6,092 nt of DNA from CAYWNK01 sp047639615 (GTDB lineage: Bacteria > Planctomycetota > UBA1135 > GCA-002686595): the NCBI GenBank assembly GCA_047639615.1, contig JBLIOL010000321.1, positions 1 to 6,092 on the forward strand, in the 5' to 3' direction. This document shows, in pieces, positions 1-5,420 of this stretch (positions are counted from its first letter, which is position 1; every line of letters starts with the position of its first letter). Made by a program: the position numbers and the translations under genes. Under the pieces are notes generated by a model. The model was not told where the DNA came from, made no database searches, and saw only the letters and a list, made by a program, of their open reading frames with translations.

Positions 1-191
1 TCCGCCAGGCGCGCGGTGCCGAAGGCATGCCCGCGCTCGCGCTGGTGTTGCAAGATCAGGACCGGGGTGCGGTTATCCACCACACGCACCTCAGCGCAAA
101 GGCAGTGGTCCTGCGGGCGATTGCAGGCGTAGCAATTTGCCCGCTCCAGGCTCTCGCCGTCCTGGGTGGGCTCGATGGGCTGCTGGGGCAT
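1..191 (-). CDS. DTW-domain protein (probable tRNA-uridine aminocarboxypropyltransferase), N-terminal part
   Basis: Only the first 63 codons lie inside the window; the gene runs off the left end. The reading frame from the ATG at 191-189 gives a cysteine cluster, CYACNRPQDHCLC (about residues 22-34), then VLILQHQRERGHAFGTARL (about 44-62). This is the typical N-terminal layout of DTW proteins: zinc-binding cysteines followed by the QH.RE...GTARL block. Family members (E. coli TapT/YfiP, human DTWD1/2) transfer the aminocarboxypropyl group of S-adenosylmethionine to a tRNA uridine to make acp3U. The DTW motif and catalytic end lie outside the window. The frame stays open upstream of 191 without an ATG, though an in-frame TTG lies just upstream, so the start is likely but not proven. 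No strong ribosome binding site is visible. The gene diverges from the channel gene at 285. Confidence 0.82.
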   Translation of the reverse strand, partial: MPQQPIEPTQDGESLERANCYACNRPQDHCLCAEVRVVDNRTPVLILQHQRERGHAFGTARLA

Positions 192-284
192 GAAATGGGA
201 GCGCTCGGCGTGCAAACCGGAGCGCGCGCATGGTACACGCCCCCCCGCTCGATCCGTACGGCCCAAAGGGGTAGCATCCAGCCC
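192..284. other. Divergent intergenic spacer
   Basis: This 93-bp spacer separates the divergent DTW and channel genes and should hold both promoters. I see no convincing -35/-10 pair on either strand. The only ribosome-binding-like string for the channel gene is AAAGGGG at 266-271/272, about 13 nt before the ATG, which is further than usual. An open plus frame crosses the spacer from 27, but it runs over the DTW gene and is not a credible N-terminal extension. Confidence 0.4.
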
Positions 285-1979
285 ATGGCATGCAGCATCA
301 CATGGCGGGAGCTACTGCTCGGTTTCGCTCTCCTCGGCCCGGGCCAAGCCTCGCCGCAGATAGAGCCCGAGCCGCCCACCGCCGTTCAGGCCCAGGACGC
401 GACTCCTGCGATGGACGACGAGACCCGGGCGACTCTCGGAGCCTTGCTCAAGACCAGCCTGGCCAAGGAGCTCGAAATCAACGCGCTCTGGACCGAGCTA
501 GAGAGCGACACAGACCCGGTCCGCCGCGAGCAACTCCTCGCCAAAATCAAGGGCCTGAGCGCAGCGCTCGCCCAACTGCTGTTCGACTTTGAAAGCATCG
601 CCACGGGCATCGACGTCGAGGTCTTCCTGGCACCGCCAGCGGACAAGTCGGACCTGATGACCGAACTGGAAAACCTGATCCGCCCTCTTTTGGACGAGCT
701 CAGTGCGGCGACAGAAGGTCCGCGCACGCTCGAGGCCTTGCGCAGCAGCAAGGCGGACCTGATAGAGAGGGAAGACACGGCAAGCAAGGCCGTCGCGGGC
801 ATCGACGCACAGATCCTAGCCTTGGGCACCACGGAGGATTCTGATCTGCTCACAGGCCTCAAGCAATCGCGGGAACGATGGCAAAAACGGCTTGCTGAAG
901 TTGAGAGCCAGCTCACAGTGGTCGAGTTCAAGCTCAACCGGCGCGAAGCTGACCGAACCCCCATCGTCGAATCCGTACAGGAAGTGGTGCGCTCCTTCGT
1001 GCGCACACGAGGACTCAACCTCGCCTCCGCCATCGCCGCCTTCTGCATAGTCTTCTTCGGCCTGCGCGGCCTCTACCGACTGGTGGAAGGGATTTTCCCC
1101 GAGCGCGGTTCAAAACGCGCCATGCACCGGCGGCTGATTGAAGTAGTCGTGCATGTCATGGCCGGCATCGCGGCCCTAGCCTCATGCCTATTGGTCCTGA
1201 GCGCAGCCGGGGATTGGGTACTCCTGGGCCTCGTCATCCTCAGCATGCTGGGCATCGCCTGGGCCGGCAAGCTCGCCATCCCGCGCTACCTGGCAGAGAT
1301 CCGTCTCCTGCTCAACCTGGGCCCCGTGCGAGAATCCGAGCAGGTCACCTACCACGGCCTCCCCTACGAGATCGCACGCCTGGGCATGAGCACGCACCTG
1401 CACAATCCAGCCCTGCAGAACGGTCAGATCCGCCTGCCCGTGCGCGACCTGATCGACATGCGCTCAAGGCCCGTGACCGAGGGCGAGCTCTGGTTCCCCT
1501 GCCGCCTGAATGACTACGTGCAACTCAGCGATGGCTGCTGGGGCAAGGTCACACGCCTGACCCAGGAGATGGTGCGCATCATCACCAAGGGCGGCAGCGA
1601 AGTGACGTACTCCACCGCCGATTTCCTGGCCCTCGCCCCCAAGAACATCTCCAAGGGCTTCCGCGTCTCGGTCACCTTCGGCATCGACTACGCGCACCAG
1701 GCCATCGCCACCACCGAAGTGCCGGAGAAGATGCGCCTGGCCCTCACCCTTGGGTTAGCAGCGGTGGTCGACGCCGACGCTATTGAATCCGTGAAGGTGG
1801 AGTTCGAGAGCGCTGCCGCGTCCTCCTTGGACTACGCCGTGCTCGCCAATTTCGACGGCTCGGTGGCGAACAACCTCGAGCGACTCACACGCGCCGTGCA
1901 GGCCATCCTCGTGGATGTATGCAACACCGAGAATTGGGGCATCCCCTTCGCCCAAATGGTGCTGCACCGCCCCGACTAG
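285..1979 (+). CDS. MscS-like mechanosensitive channel with long N-terminal coiled-coil domain
   Basis: The protein has 564 residues from the ATG at 285. The start was chosen because a hydrophobic signal-like stretch (about residues 8-22, possible cut near QAS) follows at once and because earlier in-frame ATGs overlap the DTW gene. Residues about 45-220 are charged and helical, predicted periplasmic and probably coiled coil. Three membrane segments follow: about 243-265, 284-306 and 310-332. The third, rich in Gly and Ala, sits where the pore helix TM3 of MscS would be. Then comes a beta-rich cytoplasmic domain, with LNDYVQLSDGCWGKV (about 408-422), VTYSTADFLAL (about 440-450) and FRVSVTFGIDYAHQAIAT (about 459-476), as in MscS-family C-termini. 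MscS channels open under membrane tension and release osmolytes during hypo-osmotic shock. The canonical PN-containing loop is not obvious, so the subfamily is divergent. The family call is by recognition of sequence pattern, not by a search. A perfect hairpin follows the stop codon. Confidence 0.78.
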   Translation: MACSITWRELLLGFALLGPGQASPQIEPEPPTAVQAQDATPAMDDETRATLGALLKTSLAKELEINALWTELESDTDPVRREQLLAKIKGLSAALAQLLFDFESIATGIDVEVFLAPPADKSDLMTELENLIRPLLDELSAATEGPRTLEALRSSKADLIEREDTASKAVAGIDAQILALGTTEDSDLLTGLKQSRERWQKRLAEVESQLTVVEFKLNRREADRTPIVESVQEVVRSFVRTRGLNLASAIAAFCIVFFGLRGLYRLVEGIFPERGSKRAMHRRLIEVVVHVMAGIAALASCLLVLSAAGDWVLLGLVILSMLGIAWAGKLAIPRYLAEIRLLLNLGPVRESEQVTYHGLPYEIARLGMSTHLHNPALQNGQIRLPVRDLIDMRSRPVTEGELWFPCRLNDYVQLSDGCWGKVTRLTQEMVRIITKGGSEVTYSTADFLALAPKNISKGFRVSVTFGIDYAHQAIATTEVPEKMRLALTLGLAAVVDADAIESVKVEFESAAASSLDYAVLANFDGSVANNLERLTRAVQAILVDVCNTENWGIPFAQMVLHRPD

Positions 1980-1980
1980 C

Positions 1981-2007
1981 GAGTTCTGACGATCAGGGTC
2001 AGAACTC
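1981..2007. terminator. Perfect hairpin directly after the channel gene
   Basis: GAGTTCTGAC (1981-1990) and GTCAGAACTC (1998-2007) form a perfect 10-bp stem with a 7-nt loop. It starts two bases after the TAG stop (1977-1979). No T-run follows on either strand, so it is not a standard intrinsic terminator. It could still end transcription, block 3' exonucleases, or be a repeated palindromic unit. Confidence 0.55.
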
Positions 2008-2017
2008 TGCCCTAGCA

Positions 2018-2039
2018 GGCCGCTTAAGAAACAGCGGCC
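2018..2039. terminator. Second hairpin in the convergent gap
   Basis: GGCCGCT (2018-2024) pairs perfectly with AGCGGCC (2033-2039) around an 8-nt loop. On the minus strand the loop reads GTTTCTTA. Together with the hairpin at 1981-2007 it could act as a bidirectional stop between the convergent channel and SurE genes. There is no U-tract, so the function is inferred from position. Confidence 0.4.
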
Positions 2040-2060
2040 CAGCGATTGGTTTCCACGGAT

Positions 2061-2123
2061 CGTCTGGCAAGGCGACAGGTGCCCCCCATAGTGGTGGCTA
2101 TTTGGGGATTCTGGCAACGCAGC
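2061..2123. repeat. Diverged direct repeat copy A (copy B at 2172-2234)
   Basis: This stretch aligns without gaps to 2172-2234 at a constant offset of 111 bp, with about 42 of 63 positions identical. The best kept blocks are GGCAAGGCG (2066-2074 and 2177-2185), GCTA.TTGGGG (2097-2107 and 2208-2218) and GCAACGCAGC (2114-2123 and 2225-2234). Copy B covers the centre of the palindromic element, so copy A looks like the core of an older or truncated second element. The divergence shows it is not a recent duplication. Confidence 0.65.
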
Positions 2124-2125
2124 TT

Positions 2126-2304
2126 GGAGCGTGTCGCGCATAGCCGAGTTTGCGAGGCATGTGCCATTTTTCGCGAGGCAAGGCGCGCCAAGACCCTCGT
2201 AACCGTAGCTACTTGGGGGTTGGTGCAACGCAGCATCGCGGAAAAGGGCGCGTGGCTCGCGAAGTTGGCGCGGCTCGCGAAGTTGGCTAAATGCGACACG
2301 CTCC
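2126..2304. repeat. Large imperfect palindromic element (MITE-like or interspersed palindrome)
   Basis: The ends are perfect 12-bp inverted repeats: GGAGCGTGTCGC at 2126-2137 and GCGACACGCTCC at 2293-2304. Inward from them the arms stay complementary; 2126-2158 against 2272-2304 match at about 26 of 33 positions. Matching continues to TTTTTCGCGAGGC (2167-2179) against GC.TCGCGGAAAA (about 2233-2245). The symmetry centre is GTAGCTAC at 2205-2212, once the short duplication in the right arm is allowed for. There is no reading frame of its own. It is likely a small non-autonomous mobile element or genome-wide palindromic repeat, and may also fold at the RNA level. Confidence 0.65.
2254..2287. 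repeat. 18-bp tandem duplication inside the palindrome's right arm
   Basis: GGCTCGCGAAGTTGGC occurs at 2254-2269 and again at 2272-2287, an 18-bp period with both 16-mers identical. The left arm has only one matching unit, so the duplication arose after the palindrome and makes its right arm longer. It causes open frames with repeated LAKLAR-type peptides that are not genes. Confidence 0.85.
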
Positions 2305-2325
2305 TAGAGGTTTCTGAGCACGTGC

Positions 2326-3201
2326 CTACTCGGCGTCCAAGTCCCAGTCGCCCAGTTCGAGCAGGGCCGCCCTGTCGGTCCAATCGAATTGCAGCGGAGT
2401 GATCGTCACATAGCCCTGGTTGTAGGCCTCGCTGTCGCTGCCCGCGGGGGCGCCTCGATCCAAGCCTAGCTTCGCGACCGCACCCGACTGGCCGCTCGGA
2501 GTCTTGCGTTCCGTCCAGCCACGCAGCACCAGGTAGGAGCCACCCATGGGGCGCAGGGCCACGCCCTTGCGCTCCTGCTCGGGTACGCCAGGTACGTTGA
2601 TGCTGTAGACGACCCCGGGCCGCGTCCCGTGAGCCCGCAGCTGGGCCACAAAGTTGGCCGTGAAGCGCGCGCTGAACGCGTAGTCCCGGGTGCGTCCGCC
2701 CTGGGATACAGCGACCGCAGGAACGCCTCGATAGACCGCTTCCATGGCGGCCCCAACGGTTCCTGAGTAATGCGAGAGCTCGCCCACGTTGGCTCCTTCA
2801 TTGATGCCGGAAACCACCAAGTCGAAGGGCTTCTGCTTGCCGAGCTCCAGCAGGCCGTAGGCGACCGCATCGGCCGGGCTGCCGCCCACCGCAAAGGCCA
2901 GGCTAGCGCCCTCCACCTCGGTCGCTTTCACGGCCATGGGCTCGGTCCACGCGCGCACGGAATGACTACTGCCCGAGCGGTTCCCATCGGGCGCGCACAC
3001 GACGACTTCTCCGTGCTCCCCTAATGCGGCCACGAGCTGGGCCAAGGCCTTGGTCTCGATGCCGTCGTCGTTGGTGACCAAGATACGCCAAGGGGGCAAC
3101 GCGGGATGCGCGTCTTGCCCGACGGTCGGGGGTGACATCAGACCCGCAAGCATTAGCAGGGCGCAGGCAGCTCCGAGGAAGTGGGGGACAGTGTTCGGCA
3201 T
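2326..3201 (-). CDS. surE: SurE-type 5'/3'-nucleotidase with N-terminal signal sequence
   Basis: SurE enzymes are metal-dependent phosphatases that remove phosphate from nucleoside monophosphates. From the ATG at 3201 the protein has 291 residues. Family signatures are all present: ILVTNDDG (about 40-47, metal-binding Asp45/Asp46), GNRSGSSHS (about 73-81), VGGSPADAVAYGLLEL (about 105-120), VSGINEGANVGELSHYSGTVGAAMEA (about 130-155, ligand Asn134) and GYVTITPLQFDWTD near the C-terminus. The catalytic core is therefore intact. The N-terminus carries a hydrophobic stretch (about residues 8-22) before the domain, absent from the usual cytoplasmic enzyme of about 250 residues, so export is likely. 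An in-frame ATG at 3255 would overlap the sulfatase end by 17 bp; I prefer 3201 because the signal-like sequence then sits at the N-terminus. Neither start has a clear ribosome binding site. It lies 37 bp downstream of the sulfatase, probably as one transcript. Confidence 0.93.
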   Translation of the reverse strand: MPNTVPHFLGAACALLMLAGLMSPPTVGQDAHPALPPWRILVTNDDGIETKALAQLVAALGEHGEVVVCAPDGNRSGSSHSVRAWTEPMAVKATEVEGASLAFAVGGSPADAVAYGLLELGKQKPFDLVVSGINEGANVGELSHYSGTVGAAMEAVYRGVPAVAVSQGGRTRDYAFSARFTANFVAQLRAHGTRPGVVYSINVPGVPEQERKGVALRPMGGSYLVLRGWTERKTPSGQSGAVAKLGLDRGAPAGSDSEAYNQGYVTITPLQFDWTDRAALLELGDWDLDAE

Positions 3202-3238
3202 GATCGGATCGGTGGGGGGTGGGGAGCCGCGCAGCGCT

Positions 3239-4579
3239 CTACTTCGAATCGGCATCGGAGGACTTTGTCGATCGCCAACTAGCGTGTATTCGTTGCAAGC
3301 GCTCTAGGTCGTGTGGCCGTTCAGCGGCTAGGTCCTTGGACTCGCCAGGATCAGCCGAGAGATCGTAGAGCGAGAAGGTGTCCTTCTTCGCATAGAGCTT
3401 GAGGTCGCCCGCTCGCACAGCGCGCTGGTCCCCGCTCTCCCAGCACAGCTGAGCATGCGGCGAAGGTGCGCTTGCGTCCATCAACAGGGGGCTGATGTTG
3501 CGTCCATCCAGCCTGCGTTCGGGCAATGGGATTCCACACAAGTCGGCCAGGGTGGGGAGCCAATCGCAACTCCACGCCACCTGCTCGCGGACTTCGCCCG
3601 CCGGCACATGCCCAGGCCAGCGAATGACGGCTGGAACCCGCACACCACCCTCGAGCAGGTCGAACTTCGCGCCGCGCAAGACTCCTGCACTGCCGCCACC
3701 CTTGTGGGCGCGCGTCTCCGTCGAGTGTCCGTGGTCGGATTGAAAGACCACGATGGTGTCGTCGGCTAACTGCAGACGGTCGAGGCTCTCGAGTAGCTCG
3801 CCCATGCGTGCATCCAAGGTCGAGAGGAAGGCCGCATACAGGTTGCGCGGGTAACTCAATTCCGAGTAATGAGCCAGCCACTCGGGATCCCCCTGATAGG
3901 GGTAATGCGGCATGTTGAATGCCATGTAGAGGAAGAACGGGCGTGCGCGGTTCTTCTCCATGAACTGCGTAGCTTCGCGAACCATCAGGTCGCCGAAGAA
4001 GAGACCCGGCTCGTGCACTTCGACACCGTCGCGGTACAGGTCGTGCCGGTTTGGACCATTCCAGTAGAAGAAGTGACTGTAGTTGTCGATGCATCCACCC
4101 AAGTGGCCATAGGCCTGGTCAAAGCCCTGGGCATTCGGTTGGTGGTCGGCATCCGAACCCAGGTGCCACTTGCCTACGAGGCCCGTGGCGTAGCCCGCAG
4201 AGCGGAACATCTCCGCGAGCGTGAACTGCTCGGGGGGCAGCCCATGACCGGGGGCCGGCGAGACATTTCCAGGGACGCCCGCACGGTGTGGATTACGCCC
4301 GGTCAAGAGGGCCGCTCGTGACGGGGAGCACACCGGTGCCGCGGCGTAGAATTGCGTGAAGCGCACACCCTCTGCAACCAGGCGTTCCATGGCCGGGAGG
4401 GTCAGGTCGCGTGCGCCGTAGCTGGGTAAGTCTGCACTGCCCTGATCGTCCGTCAGAATGACGATGACGTTGGGCCGCCTACTGGATTGCGCGGGGTTGC
4501 TCTCCGCTTGCACAGCTTGGGCAGGGAGCGCGAGGAAGGTGATTCCGACCAGGAGTAGGGGCATGCGCATAGGACTCAT
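3239..4579 (-). CDS. Secreted type I (formylglycine) sulfatase
   Basis: This enzyme hydrolyses sulfate esters, probably outside the cytoplasm. From the ATG at 4579 it has 446 residues. MSPMRMPLLLVGITFLALPAQA is a clear signal peptide, cut near AQA or VQA. Motifs in order: RPNVIVILTDDQG (about 35-47, calcium-binding Asp44/Asp45), CSPSR (84-88), where Cys84 is the residue converted to formylglycine, GKWHLG (136-141), MPHYPY (about 223-228), SDHGHS (about 281-286, metal ligands Asp and His) and RGAKFDLLEGGVRVP (about 302-316). The active site looks complete. Length fits secreted bacterial arylsulfatase-like enzymes of the S1 family; the substrate (sulfated polysaccharide or smaller ester) cannot be told from the sequence. 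An upstream ATG at 4663 would bury the signal peptide and is less likely. Activity needs a formylglycine-generating enzyme not in this window. SurE follows closely downstream. Confidence 0.95.
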   Translation of the reverse strand: MSPMRMPLLLVGITFLALPAQAVQAESNPAQSSRRPNVIVILTDDQGSADLPSYGARDLTLPAMERLVAEGVRFTQFYAAAPVCSPSRAALLTGRNPHRAGVPGNVSPAPGHGLPPEQFTLAEMFRSAGYATGLVGKWHLGSDADHQPNAQGFDQAYGHLGGCIDNYSHFFYWNGPNRHDLYRDGVEVHEPGLFFGDLMVREATQFMEKNRARPFFLYMAFNMPHYPYQGDPEWLAHYSELSYPRNLYAAFLSTLDARMGELLESLDRLQLADDTIVVFQSDHGHSTETRAHKGGGSAGVLRGAKFDLLEGGVRVPAVIRWPGHVPAGEVREQVAWSCDWLPTLADLCGIPLPERRLDGRNISPLLMDASAPSPHAQLCWESGDQRAVRAGDLKLYAKKDTFSLYDLSADPGESKDLAAERPHDLERLQRIHASWRSTKSSDADSK

Positions 4580-4673
4580 TAAGCTTGATCTTTGCGAGCT
4601 CAGCTTCCATCGACCGCAGTGAGGATAGGAGGTTGAAAGGGCCCGAGCCCTGGACCCTAGCACGGTCGGTTGC
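4580..4673 (-). other. Spacer upstream of the sulfatase
   Basis: This 94-bp gap between the relic's stop codon and the sulfatase start should contain the sulfatase promoter if the gene is not read from further upstream. I see no convincing -35/-10 pair. The frame before 4579 is open to 4663 but contains no signal-like sequence. No strong ribosome binding site precedes the ATG. Confidence 0.35.
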
Positions 4674-5075
4674 TTAGCGTTCAGCGCCAGCGATTACCAA
4701 GCCGTCGTTCTCCGTGGCGAAGAGCATCAGGTAGGCCAGATTGATGACGCTCTCGGCACCCATGTAGGGCGCGCCCATATGAGGCGTTGAATAGCGCAGC
4801 CCGTAGCCCGGTTCCCAGGCGCAGAGGAAGCGCCAGCGCCACTGGGGCAGGATGCGTTCGAGGGCTTCGGGGCTGGCGACTGCCAAGGAGAGCAGGCCGA
4901 GGGCCGCGCCGGGCTCGCCATAGGCGTGGCTGTTGAGCATCCAAGGATGGCGCTCTTCCATGTGCCGCGTGGTATAGCAAACTCATGACGGTCGCCGAGG
5001 TGAAACGCAGCTCCAGGTGACGAGCCTGGATACCACCGGCGAGGTTACGGCCGCCATCGTCCTTGAGTGAGCAGC
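4674..5075 (-). pseudogene. Frameshifted C-terminal relic of an unidentified protein
   Basis: Two adjacent frames both read like protein. About 5073 to 4970 encodes SLKDDGGRNLAGGIQARHLE followed by LRFTSATVMSLLYH. A different frame from 4982 to the TAA at 4674-4676 encodes YTTRHMEERHPWMLNSHAYG, a helical stretch, then LRYSTPHMGAPYMGAESVIN and the end ...GLVIAGAER. The second frame has a TGA at 4985-4983 immediately upstream, so the natural reading is one gene broken by about one extra base near 4960-4982. The rest of the N-terminus is missing; at about 5081 the sequence becomes the TRAP permease relic. The conserved-looking HPWMLNSHAYGEPG and Trp-rich WRWRF...WEP resemble C-termini of large secreted enzymes or alpha-toroid proteins, perhaps DUF6288-type. 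That assignment is from memory and weak. A 95-residue product from the ATG at 4961 is possible but unlikely to be functional. Confidence 0.6.
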
Positions 5076-5101
5076 CCCACCCACTTCGTTTCGCCGCCCG
5101 G

Positions 5102-5163
5102 CTAGCGCTCCGGCAGCATGCCGGTGACAAGCTCGGCGAACTGGACCACGAACACCATCGCCG
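5102..5163 (-). pseudogene. Relic of the 3' end of a second TRAP large-permease gene
   Basis: Read on the minus strand, this encodes MVFVVQFAELVTGMLPER followed by TAG (5102-5104). The intact permease at 5362 ends LVLVICFPELVTAMLPER-stop; 12 of the last 18 residues are identical. At the DNA level 5101-5160 matches 5361-5420 at about 47 of 60 positions with a constant 260-bp offset, and the likeness continues about 20 bp past the stop (TTCGTTTCG at 5085-5093 and 5345-5353). Homology ends where the foldback palindrome begins. The divergence suggests a fragment of a distinct paralogous TRAP gene, not a fresh copy. Confidence 0.75.
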
Positions 5164-5328
5164 ACCATACTGAGCCGCACCAATCGCCGCCGTTTTCTAG
5201 GCAGTGACCATACATGCCACGAACACTCTCAGCTCTGTGCGTCGCCTAGTGCACGGCAGCTAGTGTTGCTGCCATGTATGGTCCCCGAGGGGAAAACGGC
5301 GGCGATTGGTGCGGCTCAGTATGGCCGG
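5161..5328. repeat. Near-perfect foldback palindrome, 168 bp
   Basis: Positions 5165-5197 are the exact reverse complement of 5292-5324 (33 bp). With one mismatch the arms extend to 5161 and 5328. With the same symmetry axis, 5206-5216 pairs perfectly with 5273-5283 (GACCATACATG) and 5222-5227 with 5262-5267. AGCT and GTGC blocks pair further in, leaving a loop of about 10 nt at 5241-5250. An unpaired 8-by-8 internal loop separates the two main stems. It has no reading frame. No target-site duplication is obvious at the edges. It may be a foldback or MITE-like element, and would also make a very strong RNA hairpin 3' of the TRAP permease gene. Confidence 0.9.
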
Positions 5329-5340
5329 TTGGTCGCACGC

Positions 5341-5420
5341 CAGTTTCGTTTCGACGGTTGGTTAACGCTCTGGGAGCATGGCGGTGACGAGCTCGGGGAA
5401 GCAGATCACGAGCACCAGCG
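5341..5420. repeat. Direct repeat partner of 5081-5160 (TRAP permease 3' end and flank)
   Basis: This 80-bp block spans the last codons, stop codon and about 20 bp of 3' flank of the intact permease gene. It matches 5081-5160 at about 60 of 80 positions with no gaps, in the same orientation. The two copies flank the foldback palindrome. The likeness past the stop codons implies common descent of the whole 3' region. Confidence 0.75.

Larger units (their letters stand above)
1980..2325. other. Gene-free convergent intergenic region filled with repeats
   Basis: This 346-bp gap lies between the 3' ends of the channel gene and SurE. Several frames stay open across it, but they arise from GC-rich repeat sequence and their translations look like repeats (for example LAKLARLAKLAK), with no recognised family and no ribosome binding site. 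It holds two hairpins at its left end, a partial repeat copy, and a large imperfect palindrome ending about 20 bp from the SurE stop. Confidence 0.7.

Noticed and set aside
27..284. N-terminal extension of the channel from the ATG at 27
   Set aside because: It overlaps the DTW coding frame on the other strand, gives no recognisable sequence, and would place the signal-like segment inside the protein.
386..1048. Minus-strand open frame of about 220 codons opposite the channel gene
   Set aside because: Its Ser/Arg-rich translation is the antisense of a helical coding region with strong GC bias; no domain is visible.
1981..2007. Standard intrinsic terminator
   Set aside because: The stem is perfect, but no T-run follows on either strand, so it is listed only as a possible terminator.
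2024..2402. Open frames on both strands across the convergent gap
   Set aside because: They follow palindromic and tandem repeat DNA, overlap the end of SurE, encode repeat-like peptides and lack ribosome binding sites.
3351..4094. Minus-strand open frame of about 247 codons inside the sulfatase
   Set aside because: It is an alternative frame of a gene whose catalytic motifs are all in the main frame; its Arg/Pro-rich product has no family features.
4640..4651. GGGCCCGAGCCC as an operator upstream of the sulfatase
   Set aside because: It is a short GC-rich partial palindrome of a kind expected by chance in this DNA, with no promoter beside it.
4983..5183. Minus-strand open frame across the relic and the palindrome edge
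   Set aside because: It runs in the wrong frame through the permease relic; the meaningful frame there is the one ending ELVTGMLPER.
5161..5328. Integron attC site
   Set aside because: The arms are much longer and more perfect than attC sites, there is no clear core recombination site at the edges, and no cassette-like neighbours or integrase are present.
5161..5328. Classic insertion sequence
   Set aside because: There is no transposase frame and no clear target-site duplication; only a non-autonomous element would fit.
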